Shown here: positions 19,419-28,477 of the stretch, one piece after another
Numbering within the stretch: the first letter of the stretch is position 1
How the letters are laid out: every line of letters begins with the position of its first letter
DNA from: Nymphaea colorata
Lineage: Eukaryota; Streptophyta; Magnoliopsida; Nymphaeales; Nymphaeaceae
DNA length: 30,886 nucleotides
Reading direction: 5' to 3'
NCBI RefSeq assembly: GCF_008831285.2
Contig: NW_022204552.1
Location: 1 to 30,886 of the forward strand
Translations under genes and position numbers: made by a program
The notes under the pieces: model-generated
Databases searched by the model: none
Seen by the model: the letters and a program-made list of their open reading frames with translations, nothing else
Told to the model about the DNA's origin: nothing

Positions 19419-19796
19419 ATGTCTGTATTTGAGAGGCAATATGAGGAGGTCAAATGGGGAAGGGTGCCCCAGTGGGTGTGGTGTTTCTTCTCTCAACTGG
19501 AGGAATTTCACCTACGCTCTTTCTCTAAGGACATTAGCTTGGGAGGCCACTGGCAATGCCTCCCGAAACTGAGAGGGCTATCACTTTGGGACTTCCCCAA
19601 TCTGAAGTCTCTGGTGAACGTGAATAATATTACTCCCCAACAACAACAAAATGAAACTACATGTCCCACCGATGCACAGCAACAGATCGCCTGCCTCTCC
19701 AACCTTCAATCATTGACAATCGACTCATGTCCAGTACTCCATCTGCCGCAGGAGTTAACAGACCATCTTGGGGAAAGACTAGACACATATAGATAA
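19419..19796 (+). pseudogene. NLR C-terminal LRR tail
   Basis: 125-codon open frame: EEVKWGRVPQWVW, SQLEEFHLRSFSKDISLGG, CLPKLRGLSLWDFPNLKSL, QIACLSNLQSLTIDSCPVL and PQELTDHLGERL, ending in a TAG that looks like the natural stop. It corresponds to 29860-30181 and to the relic at 8331-8650. The ATG used is internal to an LRR, so this is the 3' end of the pseudogene and not an independent gene. Confidence 0.87.
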
Positions 19797-19876
19797 TGTT
19801 AATGAAAATCAGTGACAAATGGTAATTAATTATTTTGGTTAAATATGTGTGTTTCCATTCATTGCCTCTTCTTTTT

Positions 19877-19900
19877 CCCTCTCCCTCTCCCTCTCCCTCT
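19877..19900. repeat. (CCCTCT)4 microsatellite in the NLR 3' flank
   Basis: Four perfect hexamers followed by TGTTTGATTTGG. The same TGTTTGATTTGG follows a CTCTCTCTCCCCC run at 30327-30342, so the 3' flank is duplicated along with the gene. Confidence 0.9.
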
Positions 19901-20690
19901 TGTTTGATTTGGGTCCAGTAAATTGAAGTGTTGTTGAACTGAACTGGCATACCTTTTATGCATCAATGGAGTCTTGTCTAGCTCTTTTAAATTCCTCAAA
20001 ATGATGACCAACTCTATGATTTGATTTTTTTTTTTTGTAATTGAAAACAAAGATCAATTATGTGAATACCAGCTGGAACCATGTATAAATGATAAATGTG
20101 ATGCTATTTGGGTCAAATAGAAGGCAATGTCCTTTTTTGGCTTGAATCTGCAAAGATACTAAAAGTTATCTTTTCCCTTTAAGAAAATTTTTAAAAACAA
20201 TTTTAAATATTATTTTGTTTTCTATCCATCAATTGATGAACAAAGGCCCCGATTAATTAGCTGATATGATAAAATCCCAAGCTGGCCATTATTTGAGCGG
20301 CCTTCAAAGGTTTTCACATTTAGGCCATTAATATGCATTTAATGATCTTCATAAATTTAAAACACAAACCCACAGTCTGAAAATGCGCCTACATTCTTAA
20401 CTTTTAAGAAGATGCACTTGCTAGCACTATACACATTTCTTCAAAATTATATGAGATGTTTGAAAAAAAATTGGAAACTCCTTATAGTTGAATAATTTAT
20501 AATTCATACATTTTATAGTGTGTTTTTTAACTCAGATGGTATATGAAAGCATTGACATTATAAAACCTTTTGCAAAGTGTAAGATTCTAAGAAATGACAC
20601 CAACATGTCCATATGAGGCTTTTGGCATCGGTTGTTTTATGAGGAAGCAGGCCCTGCTGGATCACCTGTTTCTCAGCAATTTACTTGATT
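19901..20690. other. intergenic, 3' of the first NLR pseudogene
   Basis: AT-rich, with a poly(T) run at 20024-20035. No gene, repeat array or transposon terminus recognised. Confidence 0.4.
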
Positions 20691-20764
20691 ATAATATGGC
20701 CAAAATTCAGTGACAGCAAGTGAATGTATAACAAGCCTGGCTCGCCCCAGCCATCAAGATCCAA

Positions 20765-21094
20765 GCAAAAATGAAAAGAAAAAAATAAACTTTGCAGTTT
20801 GTAGACAGCGGTATGCACCACAATATATAATTGGCAAACAATCCCGTGCATTGCATGAACTTTATTTTTGTCAAAAAGAAAAAACACTTAAATTTGATCA
20901 AGATAAACATCTGGGTTAAAATCAGACCCAACTATTCCACACCCTGCACAACTTATCAAAAAAGCTTCTAAAGCTGAAGCTTTCCTCTCTTATTTTCCTT
21001 TCATTTCTACAACTTTCTGTCCTTCTGTCAGCATGCAGATTGCAAATGCGGTCGAGTTCTACTGTTATACAGACACACACACACACATACACAC

Positions 21095-21157
<63 letters not shown>

Positions 21158-21163
21158 TGTATG

Positions 21164-21205
<42 letters not shown>

Positions 21206-21575
21206 CCACAGCAACAACCGAGGTACTTAATGAAATGTACATTTTTACCACTGTGCAAAAAATGTTGGATTTCTTCTTTAAAACCTCAACTGCAGCTTTA
21301 TGTGTATGAAATCAAGAAAGCCAACATGAAAGCAAATTGCTAGAAAAACTAGCAAGAAAACCTAACCTGGCCATGTAATTGGTCTGAACCAACCTTGCCT
21401 GGCTAGTGCCACTTGATCTTAATTTGTTGCTATTCTTAGAGAGACCTTTCACACTTAGTACTGAGCTCATGGTTCTGTCAAACAGAGTCTGTTGAAAAAC
21501 AACAGCTGAACTAGATTTGTATGAGTCCCAGACATCCTGATCCTAAGCCCAATCATGGGGACATCATGTTAAACG
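20765..21575. repeat. NLR 5'-flank duplicon, segment 2 (copy 2)
   Basis: Direct repeat of 15085-16060. It lies just after the first NLR pseudogene, as would the upstream flank of the next gene in a tandem array. However, the gene itself does not follow: the homology stops near ATGGGGACATCATG (21556-21569) and unrelated sequence and a CACTA-like element come next. Confidence 0.85.
21070..21203. repeat. (CA)n(TA)n(TATG)n(TA)n compound microsatellite
   Basis: CA run, about 14 TA units, about 10 units of TATG (21130-21168), then about 17 TA units. It gives spurious Tyr-Ile and Tyr-Val-Cys-Met frames on both strands. It is positionally equivalent to the simpler tract at 15552-15621. Confidence 0.95.
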
Positions 21576-21599
21576 AGTACTAACTAAACGAGTTAACAG

Positions 21600-22119
21600 A
21601 AACAGTACATGTTTAGCATAAGCAAGCTAAATAAGTTGGGTTTGAGCTCGATGTCGTATCGTCAAGTTGAGCTCGAGCTTGAGTTTTTTGAGTCAGTCAA
21701 TATTCGTTTTGATTTAAATTTATGTTCAATTTTAAACAAATGTCAATCCGATATCCATGTATTTTGGAAGTCGATTCTTAAAATATCAACTACTGTGGTT
21801 TGAAATGATTAGTTGTTTATTTAGAAGCTGGATTTGTATATAGAATGCTAATTAAAAAGTCAAATTCATATAAAATTGAGATTATGAATATAAAAGTTAG
21901 ATTGAAATGTTGTCACATTTGAATTCGCTTTGAAATACGTGGACCATATCCAATAAATCGGACATTTATTGTTTCCAATTTCATCCCATTCTTAATAAAA
22001 CATGGGAGCCTACTGCTGGTCAGTTTGCATCGGTAACTGGACATTATAAAATGATACATATGGTCCAAATCAAATTTATTGGCATCCTAAGGCTTGGATC
22101 ATCAAAAAGAAAACAATAT
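21600..22119. other. intergenic with a short GAGCTCGAGCTTGAG-type repeat
   Basis: 21630-21690 contains TTTGAGCTCGATG and TTGAGCTCGAGCTTGAG, related to the degenerate repeat at 6045-6430. The rest is AT-rich and shows no gene. Confidence 0.45.
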
Positions 22120-23044
22120 TGACATTTAAAAAAACGTCAGTTAAAAATGTCTAGACCACCATTAATACTTTTATTGATGGATGTCAGGATCCATGAGTGT
22201 AGATTGTGGTACTAAATATTTCAATGATGGGGTCCACTAGACCGTTAGTAGATGTCAAATTATACTAATGGCTGTTGCTGTTAGTGTATTGCATGGGGTA
22301 TCGACGCTTGCTTACATCAGTCAGTCATTTGTGCACTTACACTGAAAATTGTGTCCATCTTGTATTGCTGAGGATTTACTGACACGCCCGCAGCCATCAC
22401 TACAGTATACCATATATAGTATTGACTGGCTACCGTCAGTGCACTTTTTACTAATGGAAATACCCACCAGAAAAAATTAATATTCAATATTGTCAATTGC
22501 TTCCTGTCAGTAATAGCTATTTTATGGATGCTAGATTGCACTTTTACTGATGTGAGATACCTGTCAGTAAAAGGTTGTAATATGTTTTATATTATACTAT
22601 ATCATGTGCAACCTGAAAAATAGGAATACAAAAAAACCTTGCACGATATCAATAACAGAACAAAATGCAATCAATGTATTATACAGAACATATTATTGAT
22701 TAACAGACAGATGAATGATATTATCCTTAATAACAAGTACATATGTATGAATAAGTCTAACAAATTTTTTGATACATGTAGCCCATCTTAGATATTCCAA
22801 TGGTATTGGTAATAATATTCAAAACATGAAACGAAGTCCAATAATCTAGACTTCAAATTTCGTCTATACTTATCAATGGCATAAATCAGGCGGCAAAGTT
22901 GCATAGAACAAGTAAAATATGTTACGAGAAATGGCATGATTTTAATATAAAATATATTTGAAACTTAACCGAATGATCCCACAAGTGAAGCTATAATTTG
23001 ATTTACACTATCTACGAGCATATCTACCTTTGTACATTTAGTAT

Positions 23045-23284
23045 CTACCTTGGGGACCTTAACACAAGTTGTCTCGAGCTCAGACACTTTAATTTAACTT
23101 CATCATATGGTGCACATTTTTCCTCAAGTACAACTAGTTTTTCATGTATAGTATTGACTTGTTTTGTTAATGCTGCATTTTGTGCTTCGAGTTGATTCTT
23201 GCTTGTGCTTCCAGTAGGAAATTGTGAAGGTTTCACACTTGTATTCAATGGTGGTCTACCGTGGCTGATTAAAGGTAGGTTCAA
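23045..23284 (-). pseudogene. coiled-coil peptide inside the CACTA-like element
   Basis: 79-codon minus-strand frame with a Ser/Pro-rich start followed by KNQLEAQNAALTKQVNTIHE and KLVVLEEKCAPYDEVK, a heptad-like pattern. Plant En/Spm transposase-associated proteins often end in a Ser-rich linker and coiled coil of this style, and the surrounding subterminal repeats fit that origin. I cannot confirm homology; it is a fragment without the upstream domain. Confidence 0.35.
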
Positions 23285-23363
23285 TGGTTGTTAGTGGCAA
23301 GCAACACAGATGTGGGGGAAGCTGTGGATGACAAACAGAGGAAAATCGAATGGGGATTGCAAC

Positions 23364-23520
23364 CAGGCATGGAACCAAAAATTTTTTCATGAAGGGGGTT
23401 GAAGTAAAGTTTCTAAATTTTGACTTTTCCAAAATTTTTATATAGTACAAGCAAATTTTCTAAAATTTACATGTATTTTTTTTTTTTTTTGCTGTGGGCT
23501 CTCCCTTGGATTCGCCCCTG
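23364..23520 (-). mobile_element. hAT-like MITE, copy D
   Basis: 157 bp with perfect 8-bp target duplication ATTGCAAC (23356-23363 and 23521-23528). It starts CAGGCATGGAACCA and ends TTGGATTCGCCCCTG. The interior matches copies A and B (TTCATGAAGGGGGTTGAAG, TCTAAAATTTACATGTA). It is nested in the CACTA-like element, so it inserted later than that element. Confidence 0.85.
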
Positions 23521-24014
23521 ATTGCAACAGAAAAATAAGGATAAGTGTTCATTGATGGAAGGCAAAAAACCATCAGTCATAAAGGAAGATATATCATGAG
23601 AAACTGTGAGCAAGCTTTTAAACATACGATGACAGAAGAAACAACGTCACCTAGATAAATACTGATGGCATTGATACGCCGTTCGTAAAAGTTGTATATT
23701 TATTGATGTGCTCAAGATAACTCAGTAAACAATGGGTTGTCTACACGTTTAAGGGAAGACCCACCATTAGTGACAGCGGAATCGAACATTAGTGATTCAA
23801 TAAGCAGTGATGGTTCTCATTGGACGTTAGTGATACTCATTTCAATACTGATGGTTCCCATAATAGTTGGTAAATATCTAGTCTTTACAGATGCCTATGG
23901 ACATGTCATCAATCAACATGATGCTCTTCATTGTCACCGTCGTTAACTCGTCAACCGAATTTTTACTGATGGTTTCCTTCTAGCCGTCAGTATTTTTTTT
24001 TTTTGGTGGGAGTG

Positions 24015-24230
24015 GATCCCTGATGCATTCCACAAGATTCAAATATCTGCTCCATATTCAATTTGGGCGCACAGGGCCTCTTAATGTACAATAGGTTATC
24101 GGTCCAACTTATCTTAATATTTGCTCAATATAAAATGGTATGTGTAATGTTCATCAGTAGCCATGTCTCCATTTACATCACACCCTTTCTTTGGATTTAA
24201 GCAAGGAGCTTAAAGTATAGTGATCACTCC
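24015..24230. other. short intergenic spacer
   Basis: Between the CACTA-like terminus and the polypurine tract. No feature recognised. Confidence 0.4.
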
Positions 24231-24600
24231 AAAAGAGAAAGATTTAAAGAGAGAGACATTAACAAGAGAGATTAATAAAAGAGAGACGAAAACTAGAAAA
24301 AAAAGAGAGGGAAAATGAGAGATTAGTTAAAGAAGAGGGAGAACACAAAAAACAAAGAAAGAAGTAAAGAGTGAGAGAGGGAAGTTCAAAAAAGGAAAAG
24401 ATAGAGATTGAAAGAAAGAGCAAATGAAGAGGAAAGTAAAAATTGGAGAGGTTAAAAGAGAGCAACCTAAAAGAAACAGTGGGAGAGAGAAAGATATTTA
24501 AAAGAGAGAGAATTAAAAAAAAAAGAGAGTTTCAAAAAAAGAGATAGTTGGAAAGACAGATTTTTAAGAAAATAGAGAAAGAGAGAATTAAAAAGACAAA
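24231..24600. repeat. long polypurine (GA/A-rich) tract
   Basis: About 370 bp in which the plus strand is overwhelmingly A and G, made of loose AGAGAGA, GAAAGA and AAAAGAGAG units and interrupted by single T or C bases. The complementary strand is open as Ser/Phe/Leu-rich frames by composition only. It could be the eroded remains of a GA microsatellite or the leader region of a minus-strand transcript. Confidence 0.8.
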
Positions 24601-25189
24601 CTTGCATTGTTCATACTTCCAAAGCTTTAAGAAAAATCCTTCTCTCTCTGAATCCATCTCTATGGATTCATTGGCTTGACATGAAATCAAAAAGTAAAAA
24701 AAAATAGAAAAGATCAACATACCTTGATAAAGTCGAAGAATAAATCACTTCTTTGCTTCCACTATCAAATAAGGTCATCAAATGAGGACTCCAATGAGTT
24801 GAAGAAAGTAGACAAGAGCCTTTCATGAGCTCCTCGATTATAAAAATTGAAGAAGAAGAAATACGCAAGATTGAAAATGAGGAAGCACTGAAGAGAGATA
24901 TTAAAGTGAAAAGAGGATAAGAAGAAAGTTTGGAGTAGGAGAGGGAAGACTTCAAGGGGTTGTCAGGCATATTAGAAGGTAGAAATGAAAAAGTATTTAC
25001 AAAGAGAGAGGGCTGGAAGGGGTTGATGATCTATTAGAAGGTAGAAACGAATGATTATTTATACATAAAAAGACCCAATGACATTTTAGTATTTTTTTAA
25101 GTATAATTAGTTATTAATTAGTTATTATTGGCTTCAAATTACATAATTTCCTAATAAGGTTAAAATTGTTCAAAAAATTGAGCAGAGTT
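24601..25189 (-). other. purine-biased stretch; possible minus-strand leader or exon, unproven
   Basis: On the minus strand there is TATAAATA (complement of 25056-25063), then a CT-rich leader, then a 100-codon open frame (24970-24668) interrupted in the middle by AAG-GTATGTTGATC at about 24727-24716, which looks like a splice donor. The peptide is Ser/Phe-rich and unrecognised. A TATAAATAATCA sequence can occur by chance in AT-rich DNA, so a promoter-plus-exon reading is speculative. A near-duplicate TTAGAAGGTAGAAAYGAA occurs at 24972 and 25034. Confidence 0.2.
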
Positions 25190-25625
25190 TGACTGTGCCA
25201 AGGTCAAGCTATTCCCAAGCACCCAGCAAGCTAGGCCTAGCTGAGCGGCAGACAACAGACCTAAAAATGTGCTTCAGGCCAGCCACATGGCTTGTTTTGT
25301 CCGGCTGTAAGCCTAGCATGGCCAGCTGCAGGCGTAGCTTGGCTAGCCGCAGACAGGCCTAGACTGGCCTGGCCAGAAACAGGCCGGCCACTGACATATC
25401 CTAACGAGGCAAGACCTGTTGAGCCGGCCGGGGCCATACCTGGTTAAGCCAGGCTTGCGTTCTGGCCGCCGGTACAGCCTGGTGCGACCTAGCCTACCAT
25501 ACCAAGCTAGGCTTGGCCAGGTCCTGTGCATATCCTGTCGTTCGAGGTACGGCACTGTCGACAGTGCCTTGCTGCACCAAATACGTCTTGCCACGCAGAA
25601 GTGGGGCCCACAGACAGGGACAGGG
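25190..25625. repeat. GC-rich island of GGCCAGGC/CTAGGCC-type degenerate repeats
   Basis: Much richer in G and C than the flanks, made of loose units such as AGGCCTAG, TGGCCAG, AGGCCGGCC and AAGCCAGGC. It contains the 18-bp perfect palindrome at 25551-25568. Open frames on both strands (25343-25594 minus, 25419-25673 plus) are Arg-, Pro- and Gly-rich and follow from composition. A short stretch of similar composition occurs at 6480-6560. No known element assigned. Confidence 0.7.
25551..25568. repeat. 18-bp perfect palindrome
   Basis: GGCACTGTCGACAGTGCC is identical to its own reverse complement. It lies in the GC-rich island and could form a cruciform or be a dimer-binding site; chance cannot be excluded. 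Confidence 0.9.
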
Positions 25626-25789
25626 CAGTTTGGTTTTTTTTTTGAGAAAATGAGGGTACATTTGAAAAAATGAAGGATATTTAGTGAAAATCAATGCCAT
25701 TTTGGAAATTTAAAGATATCTTAAAAAAATCAAGGGTATTCTGATGATTTTGAACAAGAAATCAATGACATTTTGGAAAATGGCCGTAA

Positions 25790-26680
25790 TGCTTCGATTC
25801 TTGAGGCTAGAAAGGATTTGCAACTTAAATTTGGATCCAAAACCAGACCCAAATATTTGGGTTTGTCAAATTTATAATTTTGGAGTTGGAAATGGATACA
25901 AATAATAAATTTGAAACTCAAATGTGGATCTAGGTTTGGAAATTGACCTACGTCTCAGACTTGGATCTGGATCTAGATCAAAAGCTTAAAATGCATCTAG
26001 AGTCATACATTTGGATTTGGATATGAAATTCAGATTCAGATCTGAATATTAGATTCAGATATGGACTGAGATGAGAACATGGAATGGGATCTAAATTTCG
26101 AATTTGTCCAAGGGTTTGGATTCAGAAAACTATTTGGGTCAAGATTTTGGATTCTTGGATCTAGACTGGATCTAAATTTGATCCAAAGGCTCAAATTTGG
26201 ATAAAATGGATACAGAATTTGGATTTGGATCAAGATTCAGATATATTGGATCCATGCTTTGATCTGAAAGCTCGTTTTGTATCTGAAAACTATGATATGG
26301 ATCTAGGGATCTGTTTCAGAAATGTTACTGGGATTTAGATATGGATTTGGATGTAGGGATTTGTTTTGGATATGAAGATGAGATTTGGATCTAGCGATCT
26401 GTTTTAGCATTGGAGCAGGGATTTGGATCTAAATCTAGATTTAGGGATCTGTTTTGGGTCATTGCATGTGTTTTTAGATTGGATCCACACTTGATTTTGG
26501 ATCTGAAGTATAAAATTAGTCAAAATTTGGGTTGAACTTGGGTTCAAAGTCTGAAATTTAGTTCCAAATGAGCCACAAAAATAATTGACCATAAAATCGA
26601 AGGAGAAATGATCCAAATTAGGGGAAATTGAAGTGTTTGGGACTAAAACTCATTGAAATTTGTTGTAAATTTGTCAAAAT
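25790..26680 (-). repeat. degenerate GGATCTGGATTT-type repeat, about 0.9 kb
   Basis: Dense loose repetition of TTTGGATC, GGATCTAGATT, GGATATGGAT and GGATTTGGAT. The right 100 bp (26580-26680) match the complement of 6610-6710, showing that the two loci are inverted copies of one family. Short minus-strand frames with Asn-Pro-rich products come from the repeat. There is no terminal inverted repeat or target duplication that I can see. Confidence 0.75.
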
Positions 26681-26744
26681 ATGCTGCTTTGGAAAAATTT
26701 GGAGGTGAGAACACACACATCCATTTTTTGCAATTTAAAAAAAT

Positions 26745-27535
26745 AACAGCTATAAGAATTGAACTAACATTCATACTTTCACTGGCTGGTCAGTCTGACC
26801 AACTATGGTATAGTATTGCTTAGGCTTCCTCTCTAGGAGATGGTAGAGTAAATTGCCATGGTCATGAATTTTATAGAATTATCACAGGCGGACATGAAAT
26901 GCCATTTAGTTTCTCTACTTTGCGAAATTAAATTTAAATTTGACTAATCAGATTCTGTTGAAAGGAGAAGAATAAGAAGAAAGCAAGAAAGAAATATTCT
27001 ACCTAGAAACTACATATTGGACAACTAAGAGACGTAAGGATAGTCAACAATCTGATTTCCGTTCTCACATTATTCTCATCACTCCCGTAATTTCTTCTAT
27101 AACTCTGACAAGTTTTTCAAGTTATTGGTATTTGTTTTTTTTAATATTTTAAAGCAAGAAAAATAATTACTGCAGACAATATTAAAACAAATAATTTCTA
27201 TTTTAAAAAACTGAATCACAGTCTGGAAAAAAAGACTATCAATATGTTCTTGATTACTGGATCGGGGTCTAAATAACTGAATGGTATTAAGTGATCATGT
27301 GCCACTGTGGTAAATATATATCCGGCACCATGTTACACTAGTTAGGATGTGATTTAGGAAGTTTTTCATCTTTACTTTAATATCATTCTTATTTTATTAG
27401 CTTACCCCTGCATGAGCGCACTTCGCCTCTAATGTTCTTTTTTTTTTCTTAATTGTCAGTGAAATCCAGGTGACGTAGAAGATTGGGGTTGAGGTTTTCT
27501 TCTGGATTTATTTAGCAGCAGTCATGGATCAATGT
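26745..27535. repeat. NLR 5'-flank duplicon, segment 1 plus core-promoter block (copy 2)
   Basis: 26745-27275 repeats 14520-15030. 27345-27470 repeats the 15170-15280 area (ATTTTATTAGCTTACCCCTGCATGAGCGCACTT against TATTCTATTAGCATGTATACCCCTGCATGAATGCACTT, compared in pieces). 27470-27535 repeats 16265-16330 (GTAGAAGATTGGGGTTGAGG, GGATTTATTTAGCA). The middle of the copy-1 flank (15290-16260) is missing here. The NLR coding start would be expected just after 27535 but is absent. Confidence 0.75.
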
Positions 27536-27548
27536 TGCATTTATGTAT

Positions 27549-27720
27549 AGAGAGAGGAGAGAGAGGAGAGAGAGAGAGAGAGAGCCAGCAAAGATCAACC
27601 TTATTCATAATAAAAGTTATATAGTAGATCAATCTTATTTATAATGTTAAAAGAGACAGACAAGCCAAGAGAGAGAGGGGGGGGGGAAGGGAGACACACA
27701 GAAAGAGAGAGAGAGGCAAA
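27549..27720. repeat. (GA)n and G-rich microsatellite cluster
   Basis: Runs of GAGAGA at 27549-27584 and 27668-27715 with a short G run (GAGGGGGGGGGAAGG) at about 27677-27690. Confidence 0.9.
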
Positions 27721-27745
27721 TCTAGGATAGACAGAAAGAGATTAA

Positions 27746-27752
27746 TATATAC

Positions 27753-27784
<32 letters not shown>

Positions 27785-27863
27785 GTATATATATATATAC
27801 ACACACACACTCTCTCATGTGACTTTATGCCAATCTTAACATTATGACAATCTTAACTATATG

Positions 27864-27914
<51 letters not shown>

Positions 27915-27980
27915 GTATATGTACATATACACACACACACTCTCTCATGTGACTTTATGCCAATCTTAACATTATGACAA
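27746..27980. repeat. 130-bp tandem duplication of a TATATG/CA microsatellite block
   Basis: The unit ends ACACACACTCTCTCATGTGAC and then TTATGCCAATCTTAACATT. It occurs at 27799-27850 and again, identically over at least 50 bp, at 27929-27980. Each copy is preceded by a variable (TA)n with TG interruptions. Confidence 0.92.
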
Positions 27981-28477
27981 ATGTTGGATATGGTTTAATG
28001 GATTCAATATTTACTTTTGTGACCAAGCCCAAATTTGACTCTAAAGTCCAGCAGATTGTTTGCAGCAGCATTTGGTCACATTCAGTATCAAAATAAATGT
28101 GAGTTGAAGATTGAATATGCAAAATTTACAAAATCTGATAAACAAGAGCATTAACACGAAATCTGACAAACCTGAAAAGAGGAACTCTAAGAGATTTAGA
28201 AGGCTTGGGTTGGGGATTCTTTCCATCAGATTTATTTAACTGCTAGTAAATTAAATAATTTAACTTCTTCTTTAGCATAACTTAGTAAAAAAATGTGTGA
28301 TTGATTATTTTCCTATGTGCCATATTATTATAAACATATTTCACCAGATTGAAGAGGGAAACGGGTCACACCACTACTGAAGGGAAAATTCATTTGAATG
28401 GCAGACACAGACAGGAAAAAATAAGCAGCAATTTGAATGAAGCCGAGGGCTGGATGACTTTTTATATTAAAGCGACT
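27981..28477. other. spacer replacing the NLR CC and NB-ARC region
   Basis: No homology to the CC or NB-ARC part of the first copy. 28195-28240 carries another weak copy of the leader block (AGAAGGCTTGGGTTGGGGATT, ATTTATTTAACTGC). Minus-strand frames here show nothing recognisable. Confidence 0.5.

Larger units (their letters stand above)
16506..19796 (+). pseudogene. CC-NB-LRR (CNL, RGA-like) disease-resistance pseudogene
   Basis: An intracellular immune receptor of the CNL class, with all domains in order: coiled-coil (16506-16960), NB-ARC (about 17080-17790), winged helix with MHD-type motif (17790-18010), LRRs (18208-19180) and a C-terminal LRR tail (19419-19796). The likely start is the ATG at 16506, since the peptide MTTVIDTLVQIP opens like other CNL N-termini. 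Lesions seen: a frameshift near 16560, TAA at 16577, TAG at 16628, a frameshift near 17786, TAG at 18205 (expected Gln), an 11-bp tandem duplication at 18416-18437, TGA at 18599 (expected Ser), and a 2-bp loss near 19069. A 76-bp duplication with further stops follows at 19213. The second copy at 28478 lacks several of these, which supports true lesions. No intron is needed. Some lesions could be assembly error, but their number argues for decay. Confidence 0.9.
22120..24014. mobile_element. CACTA-like (En/Spm) element, degenerate
   Basis: The right end reads GGTGGGAGTG (24005-24014), whose complement CACTCCCACC followed by an A-run is a plausible CACTA terminus. Both flanks of the region carry dense short motifs of the type CTGTCAGTAA, ACTGATGG, GTTAGTA and CCGTCAGT (22130-22580 and 23570-23995), like CACTA subterminal repeats. 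The left terminus is not clean; AAAAAAACGTCAGTTAAAAATG at about 22127-22148 is my best estimate. No transposase domain is open. Only a coiled-coil-like fragment remains (23045-23284). MITE D is inserted inside. Confidence 0.5.

Noticed and set aside
20922-21258. Tyr-Ile-rich frames on both strands
   Set aside because: They are translations of the TA/TATG microsatellite.
25343-25673. Arg/Pro/Gly-rich frames in the GC-rich island
   Set aside because: Both strands are open because the local composition lacks stop codons; no motif is present.
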